A program made the position numbers and the translations under genes. Under the pieces are notes generated by a model. That model was not told the DNA's origin. It did no database searches and saw only the letters and a list, made by a program, of their open reading frames with translations. Shown here one piece after another: positions 19,966 to 31,104 of a stretch of 64,000 nt of DNA. Position 1 is the stretch's first letter, and every line of letters begins with the position of its first letter. The stretch lies in contig NZ_JACHCI010000007.1 of assembly GCF_014200675.1 (NCBI RefSeq), forward strand, positions 62,001 to 126,000, in the 5' to 3' direction. This stretch comes from Janthinobacterium saanense (GTDB lineage Bacteria > Pseudomonadota > Gammaproteobacteria > Burkholderiales > Burkholderiaceae_D).

Positions 19966-21240
19966 TCAGCGCCCCAGGCGGAAGTTCACGCTCTCGGGCC
20001 GCCCCGGCAGGGACAAACGGGCATGGGCCGGCGGCGCCTCGCTGAGCACTTTGCCGCGCCGCAGCACCAGCTTGCGCGCCGCCCGCAGGCGCAGCGCTTC
20101 GACGGTGGAACCGCAATCGAGTATCACCAGGTCTGCGTGGCAGCCGGGGGCGATGCCGTAACCGTCCAGGCCCAGGATACGGGCCGGCGTCTGCGTCACG
20201 GCCAGGAAGCAGTCGTGCATGGCTTGCTGGCCCGTCATCTGCGCCACATGCAGCCCCATGTGCGCCACTTCCAGCATGTCGCCCGAACCGAGGCTGTACC
20301 ACGGGTCCATCACGCAATCGTGGCCAAACGCGACGGGAATGCCGGCCGCCAGCATTTCGGGCACGCGCGTCATGCCGCGCCGTTTCGGATAACTGTCGTG
20401 GCGGCCCTGCAGGGTGATGTTGATGAGCGGGTTGGCGATCGCCGCCACGCCCGCCTCGCGTATCAAAGGCAGCAGCTTGCTGACATAATAATTGTCCATC
20501 GAGTGCATGGACGTCAGGTGCGAGCCCGTCACCCTGCCCTGCATGCCAAGGCGCTGGCTGTGATAGGCCAGGGTTTCGATATGGCGCGACAGCGGATCGT
20601 CCGATTCATCACAGTGCATGTCCACCATCAGCCCCCGCTCGCAGGCGAATTCGCACAGCAGGCGCACCGATTCGGCGCCGTCGGCCATGCTGCGCTCGAA
20701 ATGCGGAATCCCGCCCACCACATCGACGCCCATGGCAATCGCCCGTTTCAGGTTGTCGAAGGCGCCGGGACTGCGCAAGATGCCGTCCTGCGGAAAGGCC
20801 ACCAGTTGCAGATCAAGATACGGCGCCACCTGGCGTTTCACATCGAGCAGCGCTTCGACGGCCAGCAGGCGCGCATCGCAAATGTCCACATGCGAGCGTA
20901 TCGCCAGCAGCCCGCGCGCCACGGCCCAGTCGCAATACTGCAAAGCCCGCGCCACCAGCGCATCCTGCGTCAGTTGCGGCTTCAGTTCGCCCCACAGCGC
21001 AATGCCTTCCAGCAAGGTGCCGGAGGCGTTCACCCTCGGCAAGCCATAACTGAGCGTGGCGTCCATATGGAAGTGGGCGTCGACAAACGGCGGCGTGACC
21101 AGGTCGCCGGCCACATCGATTTCCTGCGCCCCCACCACGGGCAGGGCCGGACCGACGGCGGCGATGCGGCCGCCCTCGATGGCGATGTCGACATGCTGGC
21201 GCCCATCGGGCAGGCTGGCGTTGCGGATGAGCAAATCCAT
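19966..21240 (-). CDS. codA: CodA-type amidohydrolase (cytosine deaminase family) with altered specificity residue
   Basis: The 424-residue metal-dependent hydrolase is collinear with E. coli CodA throughout. Metal and catalytic residues are in place: HxH at 56/58, His209 and Glu212 (MHCDES), His241 (SHLTSMHS), Asp308 (FGHD); Gln151 of FPQDG is also kept. The residue after the catalytic Asp, Asp314 in CodA, is Cys309 here (FGHDCVMDPWYSLG). In CodA, substitutions at this position alter acceptance of 5-substituted cytosines, so the true substrate may be a modified pyrimidine. AGGAG precedes the ATG at 21240. A DUF2164 gene lies 34 bp upstream on the same strand. Confidence 0.88.
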   Translation of the reverse strand: MDLLIRNASLPDGRQHVDIAIEGGRIAAVGPALPVVGAQEIDVAGDLVTPPFVDAHFHMDATLSYGLPRVNASGTLLEGIALWGELKPQLTQDALVARALQYCDWAVARGLLAIRSHVDICDARLLAVEALLDVKRQVAPYLDLQLVAFPQDGILRSPGAFDNLKRAIAMGVDVVGGIPHFERSMADGAESVRLLCEFACERGLMVDMHCDESDDPLSRHIETLAYHSQRLGMQGRVTGSHLTSMHSMDNYYVSKLLPLIREAGVAAIANPLINITLQGRHDSYPKRRGMTRVPEMLAAGIPVAFGHDCVMDPWYSLGSGDMLEVAHMGLHVAQMTGQQAMHDCFLAVTQTPARILGLDGYGIAPGCHADLVILDCGSTVEALRLRAARKLVLRRGKVLSEAPPAHARLSLPGRPESVNFRLGR

Positions 21241-21274
21241 ATCTAGACTCCTGATAGCTGGCGATACGTTGAAC

Positions 21275-21526
21275 TTACTTTTTCTTCCAGTAGGCGAATT
21301 CGGTTTCGTAGCACACCGTCTCGATTTCAGCGATCTTGTCCTGCATCGCCGACTGGGCATCGAGGATGGCCTGGTTATAGACGGAAGGGCCGATTTCGCG
21401 CACGCAGAAATCGAGCAGCAATTTCGCCTTCAGTTCGCCCACGTCTTCGTCGAGATTCGCGGCGCAATAACGCTGGATGGACGCCAGCAAACGTTGTTCT
21501 ACTTCCTGCTTCAGTTTAATCGCCAT
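21275..21526 (-). CDS. DUF2164 family small protein
   Basis: The 83-residue protein (MAIKLKQEVEQRLLASIQRYCAAN, then VGELKAKLLLDFCVREIGPSVYNQAILDA) matches the DUF2164 pattern in length and spacing. It is predicted cytoplasmic and mostly helical with no known function. It precedes the CodA-like gene by 34 bp on the same strand and may be co-transcribed with it. Confidence 0.85.
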   Translation of the reverse strand: MAIKLKQEVEQRLLASIQRYCAANLDEDVGELKAKLLLDFCVREIGPSVYNQAILDAQSAMQDKIAEIETVCYETEFAYWKKK

Positions 21527-21865
21527 CTTTTATCTTCTTTATAATTTCATCACTGATGCTGCATCGCATCAAACTACAGGCTATCATAGCCATAGCCACA
21601 AATTTCACATGAACGTATTGCGCATGCGCAAACTTTCCTTACTTTGCCACCAGCTCTCAAATTGCTTGACGCACGGGACAACAACACAATTAGAAATAAC
21701 TTTCAACCAACTCGAATCACCGCTAGAATATTCATATTGCGTTGCATCATAAACAGCGTCCAATCAAATTGAAGCACGCCAGACACTTTACAAAACGCAC
21801 CGGCTCTGGTTTTCGGGATGTGCAGAGCGTTTTGCCAGCATTTTAATCCGTACAAAGGAGTAAAT
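21527..21865. other. AT-rich intergenic region between DUF2164 and the phasin gene
   Basis: This 339-bp divergent spacer is clearly richer in A/T than its surroundings and holds no convincing gene. It must carry the promoters for both flanking genes. A TAGAAT at 21724-21729 could be the phasin -10, with only a weak TTTCAA (21701-21706) at 17-bp spacing. An AAAGGAG ribosome site ends just before the phasin ATG. Confidence 0.5.
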
Positions 21866-22636
21866 ATGTTTTCGCTTCCAGAACAATTTTCCGAAGCCGC
21901 GAAATCGCAACTGGAAAATCAGCTGCAGATCTTCAGCACACTGACCAGCAAAGTCTTCGAAAGCGCCGAAAAAATCATCGCCCTGAACCTGAACACCGGC
22001 AAGGCGGCCATTTCCCACACGGCGGAAACAGCACAGCATCTGCTGGCAACGCAAGACCCGCGCGACTTCTTCAGCTACAGCACCAGCCAGGCGCAGCCGC
22101 AAATCGAAAGCGTGCTGGCCTATAGCCGCCAGCTGTTCGGCATCGCTTCCAGTACCCAGGCCGACTTGCTGGCCTCGGCCAAGGCCAAACTCGACAAGGA
22201 AGCTGCGCCCGCTGCAGCAAAGCCAGCCCCGGCAGCGGCAGCGACGCCTGCACCAGCACCAGTGGCGGCCAAACCTGCTCCAGCGCCAGTTCCAGCGGCG
22301 GCGCCAGTCGCCACCCCAGCGCCGGCAGCCAAGCCAGCGCCCGTGACAGCGGCGAAACCTGTCGTCAAGGCAGCTCCTGCCCCGGCACCGGTAGCCAAGC
22401 CAGTCGTTGCCAAACCCGCCGTTAGCAAACCTGCACCCAAGCCGGTAGCCAAAGCCGCCGCGCCAGTCGTCAAGCCAGCCCCCGCACCAGCACCGGTAGC
22501 TGTGAAACCGGCTGTCAAAGCTGCTGTCCAGCCCGTCGCCAGGGCCAGCGCAAAACCTGCCGTCAAGCCGGTCGTCAAGGCTGCGCCACCGAAGCAGCTC
22601 GATATATTGAGCGGCAAAGGCAGCCCACGCAAGTAA
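21866..22636 (+). CDS. Phasin-family protein with long Ala/Pro/Lys-rich tail
   Basis: The 256-residue protein begins with a phasin domain (residues 1-112: MFSLPEQFSEAAKSQLENQL, then SAEKIIALNLNTGKA and TQDPRDFFSYSTSQAQP), which coats polyhydroxyalkanoate granules. From about residue 113 to 240 it becomes a low-complexity tail of AAKPAP, PVVAKPAV and similar units, strongly basic and almost lacking acidic residues. Such a tail resembles the histone-H1-like C-terminus of Pseudomonas PhaF, which ties granules to the nucleoid. It ends LDILSGKGSPRK. A strong AAAGGAG site precedes the ATG and an intrinsic terminator follows. Confidence 0.88.
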   Translation: MFSLPEQFSEAAKSQLENQLQIFSTLTSKVFESAEKIIALNLNTGKAAISHTAETAQHLLATQDPRDFFSYSTSQAQPQIESVLAYSRQLFGIASSTQADLLASAKAKLDKEAAPAAAKPAPAAAATPAPAPVAAKPAPAPVPAAAPVATPAPAAKPAPVTAAKPVVKAAPAPAPVAKPVVAKPAVSKPAPKPVAKAAAPVVKPAPAPAPVAVKPAVKAAVQPVARASAKPAVKPVVKAAPPKQLDILSGKGSPRK

Positions 22637-22667
22637 GCTGCACGCAGGCGCCGGGAGCGGCAAGATA

Positions 22668-22688
22668 ACGGGCTACGGCCCGTTTTTT
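22668..22688 (+). terminator. Rho-independent terminator of the phasin gene
   Basis: ACGGGC (22668-22673), a TACG tetraloop, GCCCGT (22678-22683) and a run of six T (22683-22688) form a textbook intrinsic terminator, 32 nt after the phasin stop. Confidence 0.9.
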
Positions 22689-22809
22689 GCGTCGCCATTA
22701 TCGTCCTGCTGTCAGCGGATTTATCTGCCTTGTTGTATCCTACGCGTACTTTCTGTGCGCGTGCCCCTCCTTCCGCCCCGCGACACCCCATCATCACAAA
22801 AGGTAATAC

Positions 22810-24550
<1,741 letters not shown>

Positions 24551-24561
<11 letters not shown>

Positions 24562-26380
24562 GAAAGAGAATTCCGCAGCAAAAACCATGCAAGCCGATAC
24601 TGAAAAACAGCCGGTGCACCGCCAGGCCCTGCAAGCCATCGGCCTGCTGCGCCGCGCCGCCGCGCCCGACCTGGGCCACCTGAAATGGGCCACCTTCTGG
24701 CTGATCATCGCCGCCGGCCTGGAAGTGACGGGGCCTATCCTGGGCAAGGCCCTGATCGACCAGCATCTGCTGCCGCGCCACCTGGACTGGACCCGCATGT
24801 CCTTGCTGCTGGCCGGCTGCCTGCTCACGGGCTGGGCTGCCAGCGGCCTGCGCTATCTGCAGCTGGTGCGCCTGTCGGGCCTGGCCATGCGTTCGGTGCA
24901 GCGGCTGCGCGAGACGGTTTACCAGCACGTACTGCGTTTGCCGATGAGCTTTTTTGACCGCGCCATCACGGGCCAGCTGGTCAGCCGCGTCACCAACGAT
25001 ACGGAAGCGGTCAAGTCGCTGTACGTGCAGGTGCTGTTCGTGATACTCGACAGTTCCATCGTGCTGATCGGCACCATGGCGGCCATGGCCTGGATGGACT
25101 GGCGGCTGATGCTGATCGTGCTGGCCCTGTTGCCGGCCGTGCTGGTAATCGTCTTCCTGTACCAGCGCTGGAGCGCGCCGGCCGTGACGCGCACGCGCGC
25201 GCTGCGCAGCGAAATCAATGGCCAGGTCGCCGAATCCATCGGCGGCATGAGCGTGCTGCAGGCGAACAATGCGGAACGCCGTTTCGGCGCGCGTTTTACG
25301 GGCATCAATCAAGACCATTACACGGCCCGCCTGCAGGAATTGCGCGCCAACGCCTGGCTGCTGCGCCCTGCCCTCGACATGCTCAATATCGTGCTGCTGG
25401 CGGTAGTTATTTTCAGCTTTGGCCGGCGCGACATCGGCGCAGTGGAAGTGGGCGTGCTGTACGCCTTCATCAGCTACATCGCGCGCGTGATCGAGCCGCT
25501 GATACAGATCACGATGCAATTTAGCCAGCTGCAGCAATCGGTGGTGGCCACGGCGCGCGTTTCGGCCCTGCTCGACGAAGCGCAGGCGCTCGAACATGCA
25601 CCCGGCAAGGCGGCGCCGGCCGCGCGCCATGGCGCCAACGACGGCAAGGTGCCGGCGGTGGCGATTTCGCACCTGACGTTTGCGTATATCGACAACCAGC
25701 CGGTGCTGCACGACCTGTCGCTGGAGATTCCGCAAGGCGCGTTCTTCGGCATCGTCGGCCACACGGGCAGCGGCAAATCGACCCTGCTGTCCCTGCTGCT
25801 GCGCTTTTATCCCGTCACGCAGGGCAGCATCGCCGTCAACGGCATCGCCCTCGACAGCATCGATAACGCGCATTTCCGCGCCGACGTGGGGCTGGTGCCG
25901 CAAGACCCCTTCCTGCTGGCTGCCTCGGCACGTGAAAACATCGACATGGGCCGTGGCTACACGCAGGCGCAGATCGAAGCGGCCGCGCGCGCTGCGCATG
26001 CGCACGACTTCATCGCGGCGCTGGAACACGGCTACGACACGCCACTGGGCGAAGGCGGCTCACGTTTGTCGTCAGGGCAGAAGCAACTGATCGCGATTGC
26101 CCGCGCACTGGCCGGCCAGCCGCGCATCCTGCTGCTGGACGAAGCGACCTCGCGCATCGATAGCCAGACCGAGCAGATCGTGCAGACGGCCCTCGATGAA
26201 TTGCGCGGCAAGGTCACCATCATCGCCATCGCCCACCGTTTGTCGACCATCCGCGACGCCGACCGCATCATCGTGCTCAACCATGGCCGCATCACGGAAG
26301 CAGGGCCGCATGAAGAATTGATGCAAATCGACGGCGGCCTGTACCAGCGTTTGTACCTGTTACAACAGCTGGCCCAGTAA
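24551..26380 (+). CDS. mdlB: ABC transporter ATP-binding/permease protein MdlB-like (heterodimer half)
   Basis: The 609-residue half-transporter starts at the ATG inside the end of mdlA (MPSEKENSAAKTM). Six membrane helices are followed by a nucleotide-binding domain with Walker A GHTGSGKST, Walker B ILLLDEATSRID with the catalytic Glu intact, and a modified signature LSSGQKQL in place of LSGGQ, as in MdlB. The pair therefore has one consensus and one degenerate ATP site. The gene ends 70 bp before the next transcription unit. Confidence 0.93.
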
Positions 26381-26520
26381 AACTGCCCCTGTCAACACCC
26401 CCGGTGTGTATTTTTGCAAAAAACTGCACACGGTATGATATTTCTTGATTGCAACGGAATATAATCTTTGCAGACAAGAGTGCTCAATATGGGGACGGTA
26501 CGTTGGCAGGCAAACAGAAG

Positions 26521-28641
26521 ATGGCGTTGCAACAGGGAGTGCAGTGGCTGCTGGCCTTGGCCTGTCTGTGGCCGGTGCACGCCGGTGCCCAGGAAGACCT
26601 GGAACAGCGCCTGCTGGACGTGCGCGAAGATGGCCGCTTCGTGCCCGACCGCGCCCTGCAGCATCTGCAAGAGATGGAAGTGCAGGCGCGCAGCGCGCCG
26701 CTGCCCGTGCGCGCCGAGTTCCTCACTCAACTCAGCAATGCCCGCATGCGCCTGGGGCAAAACGATATCGCCATGCAGCTGGCCGAGGAATTGATCGCCT
26801 ACGCCAGGAGCAACCTTGACGACGTGGCGCTGGCCAAGGGCTTGCTCAACAAGGCCTATATCAAGTTCGCCATGAACGAGCGCCACATTTCGCACCAGCT
26901 GGCCTTCGAAGCGGAAAAAGTCGCCAACCAGACCAATAACCTGTCCGTGCGCGTGCAGGCGATGATAGGCGCGGGCCAGTCCTGGGCCGAGGAAGGCAAT
27001 TTCCCCCTGGCCCTGGCCAAGCTGCAGGCTGCCGTCGACCTGGCGCGCCAGAGCGACTCACAATGGGACCTGGCCGCCTCACTGAATGCGCTGGCCGTGC
27101 TGTACCGGCAAATGCGCGAATACGACAAGGGTTTCCAGGCGCTCGATGAATTGCTGGTCCTCACCAGCAAGCTGGGATCGCCGGGCCGCATGGCGCAAGC
27201 AAAAAATACGGAATACGGCCTGGCGCTGGATGCCAGACAACCGGTGCGGGGCCAGCGCGCGCTGCTCGATGCGCTGGCGCTGGAACGCAAGCTCGACGCC
27301 AAGGGCATGCTGGCGCCCACCCTGGTCAACCTGTCGGACAGCTATTTGAAACAGGGCGATTACCAGCAGGCTCAGCGCTACGGCAACGAAGCCATCAAGG
27401 CGGCACAACTGGTCAACAATGGCCTGATCGAAGCGGCGGCGCACGTCAACATCGGCCAGGCGCAGATCGGCCTGGGACGCCTCGCCGAGGGCAAGCGCAG
27501 CGTGGAAGCGGGACTGGCCTATTACGAGCGCACGGCCAACCAGCCCGACATGCAGGAAATCTTGCTGGAATACGGCCAGACCCTGGAAAAGGCCGGCGAC
27601 ATGCGCGGCGCCGTGGCAGCCTATCACCGTGAACGGGGCATTTCAAACCAGCTGTTTGAAAAGCAGCGGCAAAAAGCCGTGTATGAGCTGCAAGAAAAAT
27701 ACGAGGCGGAAAAGAAACAGCGGCAAATCGAATTACTGAGCCGCGAAAACCAGGTGAAAAGCGCCGAAATCGACAACCGCCGCCTGCAACAGCGCATCTG
27801 GTGGCTGCTGGCGCTGGTGCTGGCGATGGCGTCCGTCATCGTCGGCATGTTGTACCGCAAGGTGCGCCATGCGAACGTGCAGCTGAACGTGAAGAATCAG
27901 GAACTCAAGCGCCAAAGCTCGCGCGATCCGCTGACGGCCTTGTATAACCGCCGCCATTTCCAGGAATTCATGCGCCAGCACGGCAGCCATGTAGGCAAGC
28001 TGGCGCAGCGCCAGACTATGGCCGATACGGATGCCGAAATCGTCGGCGCCCTGTTCCTGCTCGACGTCGACCATTTCAAGCAGATCAACGACCACTATGG
28101 CCATGCGGCGGGCGACCTGGTGCTGACCACGATTGCCGAAACCCTGCATGACGTGCTGCGTGAAACGGACATGATCGTGCGCTGGGGCGGTGAAGAATTC
28201 CTCGCCTTCCTGCCGGCCGTGACGCGCGGCGGACTCGATGACATCGCGCTGCGCATCCTCAACGGCGTGGCCGCGCAAACCGTGCACTACCAGGGGCAGG
28301 CGATCAGCGTGCACGTCTCGGTCGGCTTTGCGCCGTATCCGCTAACGCCGCTGGGCCAGCCGCTATCGTGGGAGCGCAGCGTCAACCTGGTCGACATGGC
28401 GCTCTACCTGGCCAAGGCGCATGGACGCAACCGCGCCTATGGCTTGCGCCATTTCCAGCGCATGGAAGGCACGACCATGGAAGTGGTGGAACAAGACCTG
28501 GAACGCGCCTGGCGCGACGGCTATGTCGACTTGAGCGTGGTGCTGGGCGGCCAGGACGAGGCCCATATGGTCAAGACAGCGGCGGCATCAGCCGAAGCGC
28601 TGGATGGCAATGCCGCGACGGATACTGCCGCAGCAGCATAA
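26521..28641 (+). CDS. TPR-containing diguanylate cyclase (periplasmic sensor)
   Basis: The 706-residue protein has a signal peptide (MALQQGVQWLLALACLWPVHAGA), a periplasmic TPR-rich region (about 25-400), a coiled-coil segment (LFEKQRQKAVYELQEKYEAE), one membrane helix near 425-445 (IWWLLALVLAMASVIVGML) and a C-terminal GGDEF domain. The active site is GGEEF with RETD as an intact inhibitory site five residues before it, plus FLLDVDHFKQINDHYGH. It should synthesise c-di-GMP in response to a periplasmic cue. ATG at 26521 is chosen because it begins the signal peptide; a TTG at 26449 would add 24 residues. Confidence 0.9.
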   Translation: MALQQGVQWLLALACLWPVHAGAQEDLEQRLLDVREDGRFVPDRALQHLQEMEVQARSAPLPVRAEFLTQLSNARMRLGQNDIAMQLAEELIAYARSNLDDVALAKGLLNKAYIKFAMNERHISHQLAFEAEKVANQTNNLSVRVQAMIGAGQSWAEEGNFPLALAKLQAAVDLARQSDSQWDLAASLNALAVLYRQMREYDKGFQALDELLVLTSKLGSPGRMAQAKNTEYGLALDARQPVRGQRALLDALALERKLDAKGMLAPTLVNLSDSYLKQGDYQQAQRYGNEAIKAAQLVNNGLIEAAAHVNIGQAQIGLGRLAEGKRSVEAGLAYYERTANQPDMQEILLEYGQTLEKAGDMRGAVAAYHRERGISNQLFEKQRQKAVYELQEKYEAEKKQRQIELLSRENQVKSAEIDNRRLQQRIWWLLALVLAMASVIVGMLYRKVRHANVQLNVKNQELKRQSSRDPLTALYNRRHFQEFMRQHGSHVGKLAQRQTMADTDAEIVGALFLLDVDHFKQINDHYGHAAGDLVLTTIAETLHDVLRETDMIVRWGGEEFLAFLPAVTRGGLDDIALRILNGVAAQTVHYQGQAISVHVSVGFAPYPLTPLGQPLSWERSVNLVDMALYLAKAHGRNRAYGLRHFQRMEGTTMEVVEQDLERAWRDGYVDLSVVLGGQDEAHMVKTAAASAEALDGNAATDTAAAA

Positions 28642-28644
28642 AAA

Positions 28645-28665
28645 AAGGCCGGACTGGCCGGCCTT
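28645..28665 (-). terminator. Intrinsic terminator for the minus-strand lipoprotein gene
   Basis: AAGGCCGG (28645-28652), a 5-nt loop and CCGGCCTT (28658-28665) form a perfect 8-bp stem. On the minus strand it is followed by a T-run (the A-run at 28640-28646), so it ends transcripts from the gene at 28689-29021. It may also stop the plus-strand gene ending at 28641. Confidence 0.85.
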
Positions 28666-28688
28666 GATCACATTGCTTGCTGCTGTAC

Positions 28689-29021
28689 TTATTTGTGGGC
28701 GGCGTCCTGGATTTTTTCGCCCGCTTTTTCCACTTTCTGACCGACGGCATCGGCTGCCTCGTTCATTTTCTTGTTTGCGTCGGCAGTCACCTGGTCAATC
28801 TTGGCGCCCGTATCCGAGGCGGCCTGGCTCACGGCAGCGTCAGCCTTGGCGGCGGCATCCTTGATATCGCTATTGGCCTGGGCGGCGGCGGCATCGATTT
28901 TCTGGCCAGCCTGTTCAGCCGGGCCCGGAGCGGACACGTCTTCTTTTTTCTGGCAGGCCGCCAGCGCCACGACCATCATGCCGGCAGCGCAGAGTGCCAT
29001 CAGGTTTTTGCTTGCTTTCAT
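28689..29021 (-). CDS. Small lipoprotein with amphipathic helical repeats
   Basis: The 110-residue predicted lipoprotein has a signal peptide with lipobox LAAC (Cys at about residue 23). The rest is a near-continuous amphipathic helix made of irregular Ala/Asp/Lys repeats (KIDAAAAQANSDIKDAAAK, KADAAVSQAASD, AGEKIQDAAHK). This pattern resembles apolipoprotein-like or LEA-like envelope proteins; no specific function is known. AGGGA lies upstream of the ATG. It is a single gene with its own terminator. Confidence 0.82.
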   Translation of the reverse strand: MKASKNLMALCAAGMMVVALAACQKKEDVSAPGPAEQAGQKIDAAAAQANSDIKDAAAKADAAVSQAASDTGAKIDQVTADANKKMNEAADAVGQKVEKAGEKIQDAAHK

Positions 29022-29131
29022 GATATTCCCTTTCTTTGTTATCAAAACGAATAGATCAGTCTTTAATATACACGGGGAAATTCTTTTCAAGCGTACGCTA
29101 ACGCACATAAGCACACGGTTTGCGGCAGCTT

Positions 29132-30028
29132 TTAATGCGTGGACGCCGCCGGTGCATCAAGCAAGGAATGCTCGAGCAACTGCGACAGGACCATGCGCAG
29201 CGCCTGGATACGTGCTGCCAGTTCCGGCCGTTTATAGCGCTCGGCCGCGATCAGATTGCTTTCCAGGCAGACCCGGTCCGACTTCGCCAGGCAGGCGTCG
29301 GCCGCATCGAGCTTGCGGCTGGCCTGCGCCACCTTGATTTTCGCATCGAGTTCCAGCGTATCGGCATCATCGCCATGGCGCTTGACATAGGCGGCCAGCC
29401 GCGTAGCCGCCACCTCCAGCGTACCGTCGGCCAGCGCCTGATTGACGGCTGCCAGCGCCGTGGCGCCTTCCTGCGCGGGCCGCTGTTTCTTGTCGCAGGC
29501 GGCGCTGGAACTGTTGATGCTGGACTGTAACTGCTTGATCTGCACAGCCGGCGCTCTGGCGCTTTTCAGCGTGGCCAGCGCGCTGCGCGCACCGTCCAGG
29601 TCGCACTGGGCCGCCAGCGCCGTGGCCGCCGCTATCTGCTGGGCCACGCTGGCCGGCTTGTCGGACGGCTTGTTGAACAGCCAGATGCCCAGCAGCGCCA
29701 GCGCCGCGACGATCCAGGTACGCAGCCGGATGGGCGGACGCGGCGGCGGCACGGAACGGGCAGCCTTGACAGGCTTCGCCGGTGGCGGCTTGGCTGGCGC
29801 GGCTGGTGGTGGAATGGGGATGGCAATGGGCGGCGGCACAGGTTTCGGGACCGGGACCGGGACCGTCACCGGCGGCGGCTTCCTTATCTGTACAGGCTTT
29901 GCCGGCGCAGGCTCGGCCTTGAGCTCGGCAGCTTGCCGCGTGCCGCAAAACGGGCAATACACCACACGCAGCGGCAATGCCTGGCCGCAAGCGGCCTTGA
30001 TACAACGTTCATTTACTGGTTCAAACAC
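29132..30028 (-). CDS. Zinc-ribbon, proline-rich single-pass membrane protein of unknown function
   Basis: The 298-residue protein has an N-terminal zinc-ribbon-like knuckle (Cys residues near 9 and 14, then CPFCGTRQ near 25-32), a long Pro/Val/Lys linker (about 36-100; units such as VPVPVPKPVPPP), one membrane helix (about 104-120; WIVAALALLGIWLF), and a helical domain with regularly spaced Cys. The layout, a cytoplasmic zinc ribbon tethered to a periplasmic helical domain, is common in uncharacterised proteobacterial proteins. No function is assigned. Confidence 0.72.
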   Translation of the reverse strand: MFEPVNERCIKAACGQALPLRVVYCPFCGTRQAAELKAEPAPAKPVQIRKPPPVTVPVPVPKPVPPPIAIPIPPPAAPAKPPPAKPVKAARSVPPPRPPIRLRTWIVAALALLGIWLFNKPSDKPASVAQQIAAATALAAQCDLDGARSALATLKSARAPAVQIKQLQSSINSSSAACDKKQRPAQEGATALAAVNQALADGTLEVAATRLAAYVKRHGDDADTLELDAKIKVAQASRKLDAADACLAKSDRVCLESNLIAAERYKRPELAARIQALRMVLSQLLEHSLLDAPAASTH

Positions 30029-30249
30029 ATTCCAACCCTGGTGACTACCTGCATGCCCATGCCATCCGCGATCTGTGCCGCAGCCATGGCTTCCTTGCCC
30101 AATATTACCTCACGATCACGGTTCAGCAGTTTTGCATGCGCCATCCGCTTTTCAGCACATGGCCTTTGACGCCGATCAAACGCTCCAGGACAGCGCGTCC
30201 TAAGCTGAATCACCGCAGCACACGCGGCGGCGCAGACGAGGAGGATGCC

Positions 30250-31104
30250 ATGTCAGCCCACCTGATCATCGAAGACGGCCAGCCCTGGTGGTGGGATAGC
30301 GCCGATATCTGGGTCGTGCCCGGCAACGATCCGAATGGTCCGCCCGGCGCGCCCGTGGCCGGCAGCAGCAATTACCTGTGGGGCCGCGTGCACAACACGG
30401 GCAATAGCGCGTCGAACGGGGTGCGGGTGGATTTTTACTGGGCCGACCCTTCCGGGCTGATCGCCGTCGGCGCCGCCACAGCCATCGGTTCCGCGTTTGC
30501 CGACCTGGCGCCCGGCGCCACGCAGGAAGTGCTGTGCCTGGTGCCCTGGTTTCCCGTGATCGTCAATGGCGGCCACGAATGCCTGCTGGCCGTGGCCCAT
30601 GGCGCAGGCGATATCAATCCCCTGCCCGATCCGCTGCCGAACGGCTTTCTGTTCCAGCCCCAGCAGCACGAACAGATCGCCCAGCGCAATGTTCAGGTGG
30701 TACAGGCGGCGCGGCGCGCGCAAATGCTCTCCATCACGGTGGCCGCCCTGGCGCGCCAGGCCAGAAAAGTGGAATTGCATCTGGAACAGGGCGGCGAGTT
30801 GGCGCCACGCCTGCTGGCCACCCTGGGGCTGGGGAAATGGCAGCCGGCGAAAGAGACTGCCGTCAGTGCGGGCTTGAGCCGTGAACCCCACTGCAATGAT
30901 GACGCCGCAGGCGAGCAGAAACTGCTACTCGAGGTGCCGCGCGGCCAGGCCGTGGGCGCCTACCTGAGCCTGCGTGCCGACAAGCTGCCGCCCTATCAGT
31001 ATGCGCTGCTGCGCGTGCTGGAAAGACAGGATGGCAAGGTATTGGGAGGTATCACCTACCTGATCGTCAGCAGCGAAGACGGTCGTGAGGAGCAGACATC
31101 ATGA
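30250..31104 (+). CDS. Uncharacterised CARDB-like beta-sandwich protein (first gene of a two-gene module)
   Basis: The 284-residue protein has no signal peptide. Residues about 10-110 (PWWWDSADIWVVPGNDPNG, then NYLWGRVHNTGNSASNGVRV and DFYWADPS) fit the DIWV / RVHN.G / FYWA pattern seen in CARDB-like Ig-fold domains of exported proteins. The C-terminal half is a second unassigned domain. A strong GAGGAGG precedes the ATG at 30250. Its stop overlaps the next gene's ATG (ATGA), so both are made together. No function is known. Confidence 0.7.
   Translation: MSAHLIIEDGQPWWWDSADIWVVPGNDPNGPPGAPVAGSSNYLWGRVHNTGNSASNGVRVDFYWADPSGLIAVGAATAIGSAFADLAPGATQEVLCLVPWFPVIVNGGHECLLAVAHGAGDINPLPDPLPNGFLFQPQQHEQIAQRNVQVVQAARRAQMLSITVAALARQARKVELHLEQGGELAPRLLATLGLGKWQPAKETAVSAGLSREPHCNDDAAGEQKLLLEVPRGQAVGAYLSLRADKLPPYQYALLRVLERQDGKVLGGITYLIVSSEDGREEQTS

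Noticed and set aside
22200-22600. Apparent tandem repeat and long glycine/threonine-rich minus-strand frame
   Set aside because: The repetition is the Ala/Pro/Lys tail of the phasin read on its own strand; the minus-strand frame is its mirror.
30013-30213. 66-codon open frame on the minus strand upstream of the zinc-ribbon gene
   Set aside because: No recognisable domain and no good ribosome site; it overlaps the start of the next gene. A comparable frame is open on the other strand, so openness alone is weak evidence.
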